The notes below the pieces were generated by a model that had not been told where the DNA came from, ran no database searches, and saw only the letters and a list, made by a program, of their open reading frames with translations. Below, one piece after another: positions 43,975 to 54,307 of a stretch of DNA of 64,000 nucleotides. This DNA comes from Pyropia yezoensis (Eukaryota > Rhodophyta > Bangiophyceae > Bangiales > Bangiaceae), in the NCBI GenBank assembly GCA_009829735.1, contig CM020618.1, positions 38,540,894-38,604,893 of the forward strand, written 5' to 3'. The position numbers were made by a program, and so were the translations under genes. Every line of letters begins with the position of its first letter. Positions within the stretch are counted from its first letter, which is position 1.

Positions 43975-45526
43975 CTAAAAGACGCGGCTAAGCACATTCT
44001 TGGTCGCCGTCGCCGCCGGAGCATCGGCCACGGCGGGCACGGCAGCTTCGGCGGCGTCCTCCCCCTCTGGCCGCGGCTTGCCCTTGAACTTCTCCCCCAC
44101 CGCCAAGTCCTCGGACGCAACCTCCCCCAGGTTGAGCTGCAGCGTGTCCGCGTCGAGGTACACCCGGTTGGCCGAGCGGGACATGGTCGCCGCAATCTCC
44201 CGCGCCGCCTCGATGCGGCGGAGCTGGATAAAGCCCGGGTTGTCGCTGATCGCGTCGCCAATCATCTGGGCTGAGCGGGCCTCACCCTGCGCGCGGATGA
44301 TCGTCGATTTCTTGTCCTGCAGCGCCTTCTCCACCAGGAACCGCGCCCGCTCGGCCTCCTGCTGTGCCACCTGCTTGGCCTCCACCGCCGCCGTGTACTC
44401 CTTTCCAAACGCCAGGTGCGTAATGGACACGTCGTCCAGGGCGATGTTGAAGTCCATCGCCCGTTCCCGCAGGTTGCGGCTAATCATCCGCGACACCTGC
44501 TCACGCTGGGTAATGAGCTGCGACGCGTTAAACTGGGCGACCACCGACTTCAGCACCTCGTTGACAATCGATGGGAGCACCCGCTCGTCCCAGTCCACCC
44601 CGAGGGTGCGGTAAATGTTGGGCAGCTGCTGCGCCTCGGGTCGGGACAGGACACGGAGGGTGATGGTGACCATCTGAAGGTCCCGCGAGCCGGTCAGCGA
44701 CTGGATGTTGCGGGGCTTGGCGCGCACATCGTAAATGACGGGCACGTCCACAAAGGGGAGGCGGATGTGGGTGCCCTCACCATACACCTCCTCCTTGACA
44801 CCCGTAATCCGGTTATACACGACCGCCCGGTGACCACCGTCGACTGCAGTGGGGTTAACAAAAGAGAACCAAAACGCGGCCAACAGCCCAAGCCAACAGC
44901 AGCAAGCGCAACAGGACAGAAGAATACCACGCCAGCAGGCAACCCAATGGTCAGGGGCCAAACACAGCACGCTAGCACGCGCGTGAACTAGCGGGGAGGA
45001 AGAGGCGCTGCGGGGGGCTAGGCTAGTGGGCGTCGAGGGCGCGCCACTGGCGGCCGGCCGGCCCGCAAGCAAACCCCGCCGCATGCGCGGGCGGCCGCTC
45101 GCGGTGTCGCGACCCGCGCAGCCGGCGGCGTGGTCGCTATGCGGGAACACCGCGACGCCCTGTGCATGGCACACCGTCGGGACTGTGGCGGGAACACCGC
45201 GACGCCCTGTGCATGGCACACCGTCGGGACGGTGGCGACGCCCCGACGCGACCGATAATGCAGGCCAAGCGCGACGCGGACGGACGGGTCATGCGCGAAA
45301 GGCCCCCCCCCCCCCAAGGGCCTTCCACCACTGTCCACCGGCATTCAAACAACAAGCCGTTCGAGTCACCACCCGCACCCCCCACCCCCCGTCCAGACGT
45401 ACCATTGTACAGCCCGTACTTGTACATGGTGTAGAGGGATCCTACCCCCGCAGCCGACGCGGCGAGCAGGCGGAGGCTCCCCGCCGCAGGCGTTGGGATC
45501 TTGACCTTGGGCATGGGCGTGCCCAT
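43975..45526 (-). CDS. PHB2: Prohibitin-2
   Basis: A subunit of the ring-shaped prohibitin complex of the mitochondrial inner membrane, which scaffolds m-AAA proteases, respiratory complexes and cristae. Exon 1 is 45403-45526 (ATG at 45526) and exon 2 is 43975-44843. The joined product is 330 aa. Exon 1 encodes [11 protein letters not shown] plus an uncleaved membrane anchor ([23 protein letters not shown]). The phase-1 junction restores [16 protein letters not shown], as in homologues. Diagnostic PHB segments follow: [68 protein letters not shown], and [23 protein letters not shown]. The coiled coil [18 protein letters not shown] is next. PHB2 rather than PHB1 is indicated by [13 protein letters not shown] and the basic N-terminus. 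A Pro/Glu/Ala tail makes it about 30 residues longer than typical PHB2. Confidence 0.95.
44844..45402 (-). other. PHB2 intron, 559 nt, GT-AG
   Basis: The donor is AATG|GTACGTCTG and the acceptor CCCACTGCAG|TCG on the minus strand, phase 1. It contains a 47-bp tandem duplication. The upstream minus-strand frame runs open through part of it but encodes nothing conserved. Confidence 0.92.
45141..45234. repeat. 47-bp tandem duplication inside the PHB2 intron
   Basis: A segment starting GCGGGAACACCGCGACG at 45141 is repeated at 45188. The downstream sequence adds a partial third copy. Confidence 0.85.
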
Positions 45527-46469
45527 CGCGGCGGCGGAGGGGACGCGGGGATGGGCAGGGGAGTACGCGGCGACACCGCCACCGCCCCGACGCAGGTGAC
45601 AAACGACGACGACGGGGGGGGGGGAGAGGAAGAGATAGACGTTGTGCGCCCGCGGGGGCTTCGTGATGGACACGGCTGCAGGAGGGGCCGGAGAAGGAGC
45701 GCGTCGTAGACCGGGAGGGCGGATCGGGACGACACACGGGTGGAAAGTCGCGTCGGCCGACGCAACTGCCCGTGCCAGCGCTGCTCCTGCAGGGATCTGT
45801 AACGAGTAGCCCCCCCCTCCCGTTTTCTCCCAACTTTGCGCGGATCCCATTGGAGTGCGCCAATGGGCCGCGTGCAGCGCTGCGCCCGAGCATCCGACTC
45901 GGCGATCCCCTGACCTTCGCACCGCGGGGCCGTGTTTCGACCTACGCGACCTTCCCAGAGGTGGCGGCGTCGGCAGCCCCGACGCTGTCGTGCAGCTCTG
46001 CGCCCGAGCATCCGTCTCGGCGCATCCCACGCCGCCGCGGTGCCGTTCCGACCTGCGCGACCTTCCCAGTGGTGGCGGCGTCGACAGCGTCGGGGCTGCC
46101 GGCGAGGGGCGCCGGCCGTGTGGGGGTGTCATCGCCGCCACCAGCAAGCACCGCCAATGTCGGCGGCGGCGGGGGCGGGCGGCGGTGGAGCAGCAGTGGG
46201 AACACACCCCGCCACGCAAAGCAGAGAGAGGGACGCGCGGGGGAGGGGAATAGGAGGACGGGGGGGTACACGGAGGAAAAAAAAGCAGAAAAAATAGACG
46301 GCGGGCAGAGGCGCGTGCGCATCACCCCAGACGGGAGGAAGAAGGCGCGTCCCGACAGAAGGCGGCCGGTCCCCCCGGGCGGGAGGGTCGCACAAGGCGA
46401 CACCGCTGGGAGGGGGAAGACGACCGGCTGCCCGCTACGGCCCCGCCTTTCCCCCCCGGGGCCGCGGCA

Positions 46470-46504
<35 letters not shown>

Positions 46505-47355
46505 CGGCCCCATCTCCGCCTCCCCCGCTCCTCCAGCAGCACCCCCACCGCGAGAAACGCCCGCACATCGAGTGGGCAGGGGGTGCCGCCGCCGGCCGTC
46601 GACGCTGACAGCGGCCGGGACCCTACCCAACACCCCGCCCCAACCCGCACTCGCTCCAGCGCGAAAAAGGGGTGGGGGGCGGACGGGCCGCGCGCGGGGC
46701 GCCCCACCCCCTGCACGCCCCCGCACCCCCCCCTCCTCCTCCTCACGCCAGCGGCGGCAGGCGGCGGGCGGGCGGGCGGGCGAGCCGCCCGTGTGGCGTC
46801 GCCCGCCCGCCCCCCTGCCAACTTCACCCTCCCCCCCCCTCTCCACACTCCCCCTCTGCGACGCACCGCCCCCTCTTCTACCACCAGGAAGAAAAAGCAC
46901 AAGACACACAATGGCTCCGCCCGTCCACCGCAACACAACGAGGAAAACAACGGTGGAGAGGGGGGGGGGCGGGGAGGGGAGCGCAGAGGCGGGCGGAGGG
47001 GGAGGCGTACAGGTGAGGGAAGTGGGAGACGAAGGGATGAGGCCCGGAGGCGCACCCCCCCTTCTACGCCCCCCCCCCCCCCTCCCAGTCTGCCTCCCCC
47101 ACCCCCGCCCATTGCACAAACCCGCCCAGTGCAGCACCTGTACTCTCACTCTCCCCCCTTGAGATCCCCCCCCACACTGCCCCCGTCCGTCCGCGCCAGA
47201 CAGCTGCAGACAGAAACGGTCCCGCCACCCCGGCAGGTAGCGGCAGCCACCGCCGCCGCCGACCCCGCGGACGGTCGAGCCGGCACGGGGTCGGGGTGAA
47301 ATGAAAGGGGAGGGGAAAAGCGGGGGGGGAGGGAAAGCGCGCACGTGCCGTCGCC
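45527..47355. other. Intergenic DNA, no gene recognised
   Basis: It lies between the PHB2 start and the end of the UPF3-like locus. About 45880-46080 holds degenerate duplications (GACCTKCGCGACCTTCCCAG-type, at about 45940 and 46040). A GGC run sits at 46472-46502. Frames are open on both strands without recognisable content. Confidence 0.45.
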
Positions 47356-47866
47356 CTACCCGTCGGGCGCCCGCGCGGCGGCGGGGACAAAGCTGGCGCC
47401 CGCCGCGGCGGCGGCCGCCAGGATGGCCGTCGTCGCCCGCCGGCGGTCGCCCCCACCGCCGCCGCCGTCGCCGCCGCCGCCGTCCCCACCACCACCGCCA
47501 CCACCACCGCCTCCGCCGTCGCCACCACCGCCCCCACGGCCGCCGACGCCGCCGCCACCACCACCACGGCCGCCGACGCCGCCACCACCACCACCGCCGC
47601 CACCACCGCCGCCGCCGCCGCTGACGCTGCCCCCGTTGGCATGGACGCCACCACCACCACCACCACCACCACCGCCGCCGCCGCCGCCACCTGCCGCCAC
47701 AGACGCCGGCGCCGGCGTGGGCGGCGCCGCCACAGCGCGCGACGCCGCCGACGCCGGCGGCGCACCTGCCACCGCCGGCACGGGCAGGGGCTTAGGCAGG
47801 ACCGTCACCGTCGGCACCTTGGACGCCTTGGCCCCGCCGCCGCCACCCGCCGCGGGTCGCCCCCCG

Positions 47867-47904
<38 letters not shown>

Positions 47905-48166
47905 CCCGCCGCCACCGCCGCCACCGCCGCCCCCACTCGGCCGGCGCGCCACGCCACCGCGGCCGGGCGGGTCCCCGCCACCCCCCCCCGCGGTGGCGGC
48001 CGCCGCGGGCGGGCGGCCGCCGCTACTGGCGGCGGCGCCCTTGCCGCCCCTCCCTGCGCGGCCACCTCCGTCCGCGCGCCCCCCGCCGACCGGTTTGGTG
48101 CCGACAATGGTGGTGACGGGCCCGCCAGATACGGCGGGCGCCCCCCCCCCGCCGCCACCGCCGCCG

Positions 48167-48197
<31 letters not shown>

Positions 48198-50331
48198 TGG
48201 CGCCGCCCGCGTCGCCGCCCCCGCGGCCACCACCGCCGCCCTTGCCGCCCCGACCACCGCCTTTGCCGCCACCCCGCCCCCCGCGGGGGGCGACCGCGGC
48301 GGGGCCGGCGGCGGCAGGCCCCCCCGTCGCACCTCTCTCCGCCCCCCCAGCACCCCCCCCCCCCCCCCGCCCCCCCCCCCCCCCCCGCCACTGCCGCTGC
48401 CGCTGCCGCCCTTGCCGCCACCACCCCCCGCCTTGCGCCCCCCCCCTCGGGGCGGCGTCGCGGCGGCTCGCCCGCTACCGCCGCCGCCAGCCGCCGCCGC
48501 CGCGGCCGCAGCCGCCGCAGCGGCGCGGCGCGAGGCCTTGTTGCCCACCGGCGGGGTCGTCCCCGCCGCCGCCGACGCCGCCGCCGCCGTCGCCGCCGCC
48601 GTCGCCGCGGCCCCTGCCCTCGGCGCGGGCGACGCACCCCGCGCGGGGGCCCTCGCCGCCGCTGCCGCCGCCGCTGCCGACGACGACAAGAGCGACGTCG
48701 CCGCGCCTGGCACGGGCGACAACGGCACCGCAGCCCGGCGGCCACCGCCGAGCAGCCGCGGCGTCACGCCACAACCAACACTCGACACCGGGCCGGTCAG
48801 GGCCGACGCGGTCGTGCCGCCGCCGGTGCTGCTGCTGCCGCCGCCGCCGCCGCCGCCGCCGCTGGGGGCGCCACCGGCCGTGCCGGCGGCAGCGCCCACC
48901 GCCGCGGCACGGCCGGCGGCGCTTCGGCCCAGCACGGTGGGAGCGCCAGTGCCCCCGCCGCCGCCGCCGCCGACGCCGCCGCCATCCCCGCCCCCACCGT
49001 CGCCGCCCGCCGCCGCCGCCGCGCGGCGGAGGAGCTTGGGCGCCGCCAGCACCCGCGTCGCCGCCGGTGCGCCAGACGCCCCAGCCGCGGCAGCCGCCGC
49101 AGCCGCCGCAGCGGCCGCCGCCGCCGCAGCAGCGGCGGCGGCGGCCTTGCGTCCCCCCCCCCCCGCCCCCCCCCCCCCTCCGCCCGCCCCAATGGTCTTG
49201 GCGCGCCCGCCCCGGCCTTCGCCCCCACCCCCCCCGCGCTTCTTTCCCCCCCCCCCACCAATGACTTTGCCGAGCGCCTTCCCCCCCCCCCCCCACCCCC
49301 CCGCCGCCCCCGCCACCACCCGCACGGCGCGCGCGGATCGCCTCGACGAGACTGGTATCTCCCGCCGGCACGGCCGGCGCGGCCGGCAGCAGGCCGTCGC
49401 TGAGCGGCAGCGCCAGCGGCAGCGCCCCCGCCGCGGCCGACGCGGCCGCACTCGCCGCGGCGGCCTGAAGCGTCACGTCCGCCACCGCGTCCGCAGCCGC
49501 CGCGGCCGCCGCGGCGGCGGCGGGCGAGTCGGCCTCCTCCTCTGCTGCCGCCGCCGCCGCAGCGGCCGCCGCCCCGCCCGACGCGGGGAAGAGGGCGGTG
49601 GTGGAGGAGAGGCTCAGCGCCGCGGCGGCCGCCTCGGCCTTGTCCCGTGCCTCCAGCGCAGACAGGAAGGCACGGTAGTGGGGGTCCCGCTCCAGGGCAG
49701 ACGCACCGGCGCCCGCGGCCCCCCTCTTGGCCGACGACCCGCCGCCGCCCCCCTTTTTTGTATCCCCCCCACCGGCTGCCGCCAGGGAGCCGCCACCGCC
49801 GCCGCCGCCGCCCGCGCCACCCGCCCCTATCAGCGACGACGGGGACGCCAGGGAGCCACCGGGGGGCACCCCCCCCGCGCCCGCCGCGCCCGCCGCCACT
49901 GCCGCGGCGCCAGCCTTTGCCGCCGCCGCCGCCGCCGCCGCCTCTGCCGCCGACGGGGCGGCGGCCAGGCGGGCGGCACCGCCCCCCCCCCCCCCCCGGG
50001 GGTGCGGTCCGCGAGGGGCAGCGGCGGCAGCCGCTGCAGCCGCGCGCGCTCCACCACCAGCCCCCCCGCGGCGGCCATGCCCGGCAGCCGCACGCCGCTG
50101 ACGGCCGACGCAAACGCCGCCGCCGCGGCGGCATCCCGAAACGCCGCGTGCGCCACGGGCAGCAGCGACAGGCCCGCGGCGGCACGGGCGGCCAGCGGTC
50201 GCGCCGCCGCCGCCGCGACGGCCATGGCGTTGGCGCGCGCCGCAGAGGCGGCGGCCGACACGACCGCCGCCGCATCGGCGGCCGCCCCGCCACCCCCACC
50301 GTCGCTGCCGCCACCGCCGCCGCCGCTGACC

Positions 50332-50392
<61 letters not shown>

Positions 50393-50505
50393 CAGCAGCG
50401 ACGGCCGGCAGTTGCACTCCGCCGGCAGAGGCGGCGGCGGTGCTGGCGCCCGCGGCGGCGGCGGCGGCAGCGGCGGCGGGTGCGGGTGCGGGTGCGGCGG
50501 TGGTC

Positions 50506-50550
<45 letters not shown>

Positions 50551-50976
50551 GCACCCCCCCCCGCGGCCATCGCACCCGCTCCCCCCGTGCCTGGAAGGAG
50601 CGACCGCCACACCACCGACGGCGCGTACGGCGCAAGCAGCGCGTCGAGGTCGGCGTCGTCAAAGGCAGGCGGCAGGGCGCGGAGGACCACCTTGACCGCC
50701 GCCGCCGCCGCCGCCGCCGACCGCTCCCGCGCGACAGCGGCGGCTGCCGCCGCCGCCGCCGCCGCCGACGGGGGGCGCCCGGCCTTGGCCCGCCGCGGGG
50801 GGCGGGCCGCCGGGGGGGGGCGCCCGTCGGCAGCGGCACCGCCGCCGCCGCCGCCGCCGCCGGGGCGGCCGCCTAGCACCTTGGGCGGCCCTGCTGGTGC
50901 GGCCGCGCCGCCCCGCTCCCGCTCCCGCTCCCGCTCCCGCTCCCGCTCCCGGCGGCCCCCCGGCGGCCGCCCCCGC

Positions 50977-51007
<31 letters not shown>

Positions 51008-51161
51008 CGCCGCCGCCGCTCCCCCCCCCACGGCGGCCACCACCCACGGCCCGCGACGGCGTGTCACCGGCCGCGCGGCCCGACGATCCATCGCCACCAC
51101 CCCCACCGCCACCAGACGCGGGCCCCCCCGCCGCGCCACCACCACCGGCCCCCCCGCCGCC

Positions 51162-51206
<45 letters not shown>

Positions 51207-51350
51207 GCTGCCGCCGCCACCGCCGCCGCTGCCGCCGCCACCGCTGCCGCCGCCACCACGACTGCCGTGGCGCCCCCCTCCCTCTCGGGCCCCCCCCCCC
51301 CCCTCCCCCCCCGCCGGCAGCTGCGCAGACGATACCCGGCGGCGCACCAT
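47356..51350 (-). pseudogene. UPF3: UPF3-like (Smg4/UPF3) nonsense-mediated decay factor locus with frame switches at C-runs
   Basis: UPF3 links the exon-junction complex to UPF2 in nonsense-mediated mRNA decay. From the ATG at 51350 the minus strand encodes a Gly-rich N-terminus and an Arg-Glu repeat (around 50950-50915). The start of a UPF3-type RNP fold, VKVVLRALPPAFDDADLDALL, is near 50698. SLLPVAHAAFRDAAAAAAFASAV then follows near 50170, and VVERARLQRLPPLPLADRTP ends near 50000. The next UPF3 landmarks lie in another frame: LERDPHYRAFLSALEARDK (49695-49637) and DTSLVEAIRARR (49355-49322), equivalent to the DPEYRKFLE and TPLLxxLKxK segments of UPF3. A Lys/Gly-rich tail follows in the first frame again, and AKASKVPTVTVLPKPLPVP in the second. 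Each switch coincides with a C-run of 14 or more. This may be a live gene with assembly indels, a spliced gene, or a pseudogene. The opposite strand is a poly-Pro/Ala shadow. Confidence 0.5.
49982..49997 (+). repeat. C16 homopolymer at the first UPF3 frame switch
   Basis: Sixteen C on the plus strand. The minus-strand frame that is protein-like before the run (ending LADRTPGGGG) becomes Arg/Trp/Pro nonsense after it, while the neighbouring frame becomes sensible (GGAARLAAAPSAAEAAA). Confidence 0.85.
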
Positions 51351-52789
51351 CCACGGGCGCGACGGGGGCGGCGGCGGGCCCGCCGTCGGTAAAAGAGGGG
51401 GGGAGGGGTAGGGAGCGTGGTAGCAGCGAGGCCTTGGCAGCAGGCCCCCCCCCCCCCCGCGCGTGGCGCGCGCGCGCCCGGTGGGGGAGCGGCCCCCGTG
51501 CGAAGTGGACGGGAAAAAAAACGGCCGCTGGATGAGATGAGATGGCGACCACCCACCTCCCACAACAGGTACGACGACGGACGACCAAAAAAAAAAAAAA
51601 AAAAAAAAAATGGAGGTCAGGGGCGTGTGATGAGAGGGGGTGGCAAAGGAGGCGTGCACTATCAATATAGGTGTGGGGGGGGGCGCGCATTCCCGAGCGG
51701 CGCTGCTGGATGAGGGACGGCGCGACCACGCAAAGAGCGACTGGCGAACGTTGGGTGGGGGGGGGGGGGCGGACGCGGGCGCCACCGCCAACGTCGCTGT
51801 CGCTGGCGCGGGCGCGCGGGGGGCAGCGGTGGTCGGACGCGGCGACAGCTGTGAGGGCTCCTTCTCAAAATCTCCGACCATGAGAACCAGTGGGGTGCCT
51901 CTTTTCTGCATGGTTTGTGAATCCTACATTCCGTCATGTATTTACCCAGGTATCACACACCGCTTCAATAAAATTCTTGTGCTCAGTGTCAACTGGGACG
52001 GGGCCAACTGACATTCGTGGACCCGTGGCCCCCTCTGTCCCCGCGAGAGACCCGCAGGATCCGGGCTCTGCGCGGTGGTCTGTTGCTCCATTTTGCTTTT
52101 TGTGCCGCATGCACCCCCCACTCCCCATCGCACGGGCCAGATCTCTGCGCTCCACCACACATCGCCTGCAAGGGGGGGGGGCCCAGCGCCTCCCGCTCTC
52201 AGCGCATGGAACAAACGGCGGCGGGGCCGCGTTGGAGTGTGGCGGAGCGCCGCCGCCCTCCCCCCGGGTACAGCAGTCTGCGGTGGCCTCTGGTTGCGGC
52301 CGGTCGTGCGCCCGCTGCGTGCGCATCGACGTCCTACTTGCCGGGCGTTTTTTTTTCGTTGTTTTTTTTGTGTGTGGGACGGCCGGCCCGCTGGCTTGGT
52401 AGTGGGGGGGGGTGAGAGGGGGTGTGCGTCGCGGGGCGGTGTTGTCTGGCGCCGCGATTTGACCCTCCGCCCCTCCTCCGGGGTGGCTGCCAGCCGACCA
52501 TCCCACGCCGCGTCGGCCGTCTGCGGTGGGCCTATTCCGCCCATTCCCGTCCAGCCCCTGGCGACGTGGCCGGCGCTCACCCCCTCCCCCGTCGCCACCG
52601 CGGTTGCCGTTGCGAACCGGGGTGCCTCTGTCCCTGTGTGTGGGCTGCCACTGCCCCTGTTCTTCCCCCACTCCCCGTCCACCGCCCCCCCCCCCCCCCT
52701 CCCCCCCCCCCTTGCTTTGCCTTTCCCCTCCCCTCGACGGACCCCACCCTTCTTCACTGCTTCCGCTCTTTGCGCACGGGTAGCTCCGC
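51351..52789. other. Intergenic DNA upstream of UGP copy B
   Basis: Contains an A-run of about 25 at 51586-51610 and a G-run near 51760. The C-rich tract at 52680-52740, just before the UGP-B start, probably belongs to the 5' leader. No gene was recognised. Confidence 0.5.
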
Positions 52790-54307
52790 ATGAACGGGAG
52801 CTCCGCGATGTCGCGCACCATGGGGCTCAAGTCCCAGTCCCTGGCCGAGATGATGAACATTACGGACACGAGCACCCAGCGGCTGGTGGCGGAGAAGCTG
52901 ACCCGCCACAACAATGAGGTGTCGGACGAGATGGCCAAGATGACCGACACGGAGCTGAAGGGCTTCCTCAACCTGTATGGCCGCTACATGGCGGAGAAGA
53001 GCACCAAGGCGGGCATCAGCTGGGACAAAATCCAGCAGCCTGACGCGAACATGCTCAAGCCCTATGACGAGCTGCCCGCAGCGGCCGACGCGGCCAACGA
53101 GGGGGAGCTCCTCAAGAAGCTGGCGGTGCTCAAGCTGAATGGCGGCCTCGGCACCTCGATGGGGTGCACTGGCCCCAAGTCGGTCATTGAGGTGCACAAC
53201 GACTCGACGTTTCTTGACCTGATTGTGCAGCAGATTGAACACATCAACAAGAAGTACGAGGGCGCCGACGTGCCGTTACTGTTGATGAACAGCTTCAACA
53301 CGGATGGGGAGACGGCCAAAATCATCCAAAAGTACCAGGACACGAATGTGACCATTACCACCTTCCAGCAGTCGCGCTTCCCGCGGATTGACAAGGACAC
53401 TATGGAGCCGCTGCCGCTCTCCCACGCGGGCTACCAGCACAGCGACTGGTACCCACCAGGCCACGGTGATGTCTTTGAGTCGGTGTTCAACTCGGGGCTG
53501 GTGGACACGCTGCTCGCGCAAGGAAAGGAGTACCTGTTTGTGTCCAACGTGGACAACCTGGGCGCGACGGTGGACACCAACATCCTGCGGATGCTCGAGG
53601 AGACCGAGTGCGAGTACTGCATGGAGCTGACAGACAAGACGCGGGCGGACGTGAAGGGTGGCACCATCATTTCGTACGACGGCAAGGTGTCGCTGCTTGA
53701 GGTGGCCCAGGTGCCCAAGCAGTACCTGGAGCAGTTCAAGTCAATCAAAAAGTTCAAGGTGTTCAACACCAACAACATCTGGCTGTCGCTGCGGGCGATC
53801 AAGCGGGTGATGCAGACCGCAGCGCTGCAGCTGGACATTATTGTGAACAACAAGGCGGTGGGCGATAAGAAGGTGGTGCAGCTGGAGACGGCGATTGGCG
53901 CGGCCATCTCGTACTTTAAGAACGCGTGTGGCGTCAATGTGCCGCGGTCGCGCTTCCTGCCCGTCAAGTCGACGTCGGACCTGATGCTCATCCAGTCCAA
54001 CATGTTTACGCTCAAGAGCGGGTCGCTGGTGAAGAACCCGCTGCGCGAATTCGCCACCACCCCTGTTGTCAAGCTGGGCGACGAGTTCAAGAAGGTCAGC
54101 TCCTACCTGTCCCGCTTTGGCTCCATCCCCGACGTGCTGGAGCTGGACCACCTGACCGTGTCGGGCGATGTGTCGTTTGGGTCGGACGTGGTCCTCAAGG
54201 GCACCGTCATCATTGTGGTCAACACGGGGTCCAAGGTCATGATCCCGCGGGGGTCGATTTTGGAAAACCAGGTCATCACGGGCGACCTGCACATCACGTC
54301 GCATTGA
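52790..54307 (+). CDS. UGP: UTP-glucose-1-phosphate uridylyltransferase, copy B
   Basis: The second UDP-glucose pyrophosphorylase, 505 aa from the ATG at 52790, intronless and in the same orientation as copy A. It has the same catalytic elements: [46 protein letters not shown]. The first about 36 residues (MNGSSAMSRTMGLKSQSLAEMMN) differ clearly from copy A. After the shared [10 protein letters not shown], differences amount to a few residues near VSDEMAKMTDTE plus Thr-to-Ala in SHAGYQ, Ala-to-Ser in FESVFN and Lys-to-Asn in DTNILR. Identity extends to synonymous sites and stops at the stop codon, so the 3' flanks are unrelated. Both copies look functional; distinct promoters suggest different expression. 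Confidence 0.97.
   Translation: MNGSSAMSRTMGLKSQSLAEMMNITDTSTQRLVAEKLTRHNNEVSDEMAKMTDTELKGFLNLYGRYMAEKSTKAGISWDKIQQPDANMLKPYDELPAAADAANEGELLKKLAVLKLNGGLGTSMGCTGPKSVIEVHNDSTFLDLIVQQIEHINKKYEGADVPLLLMNSFNTDGETAKIIQKYQDTNVTITTFQQSRFPRIDKDTMEPLPLSHAGYQHSDWYPPGHGDVFESVFNSGLVDTLLAQGKEYLFVSNVDNLGATVDTNILRMLEETECEYCMELTDKTRADVKGGTIISYDGKVSLLEVAQVPKQYLEQFKSIKKFKVFNTNNIWLSLRAIKRVMQTAALQLDIIVNNKAVGDKKVVQLETAIGAAISYFKNACGVNVPRSRFLPVKSTSDLMLIQSNMFTLKSGSLVKNPLREFATTPVVKLGDEFKKVSSYLSRFGSIPDVLELDHLTVSGDVSFGSDVVLKGTVIIVVNTGSKVMIPRGSILENQVITGDLHITSH

Noticed and set aside
47641..51411. 1256-codon plus-strand frame of Pro/Ala/Arg
   Set aside because: Exactly antisense to the UPF3-like segments; its content is what GGC/GCC runs give in any frame.
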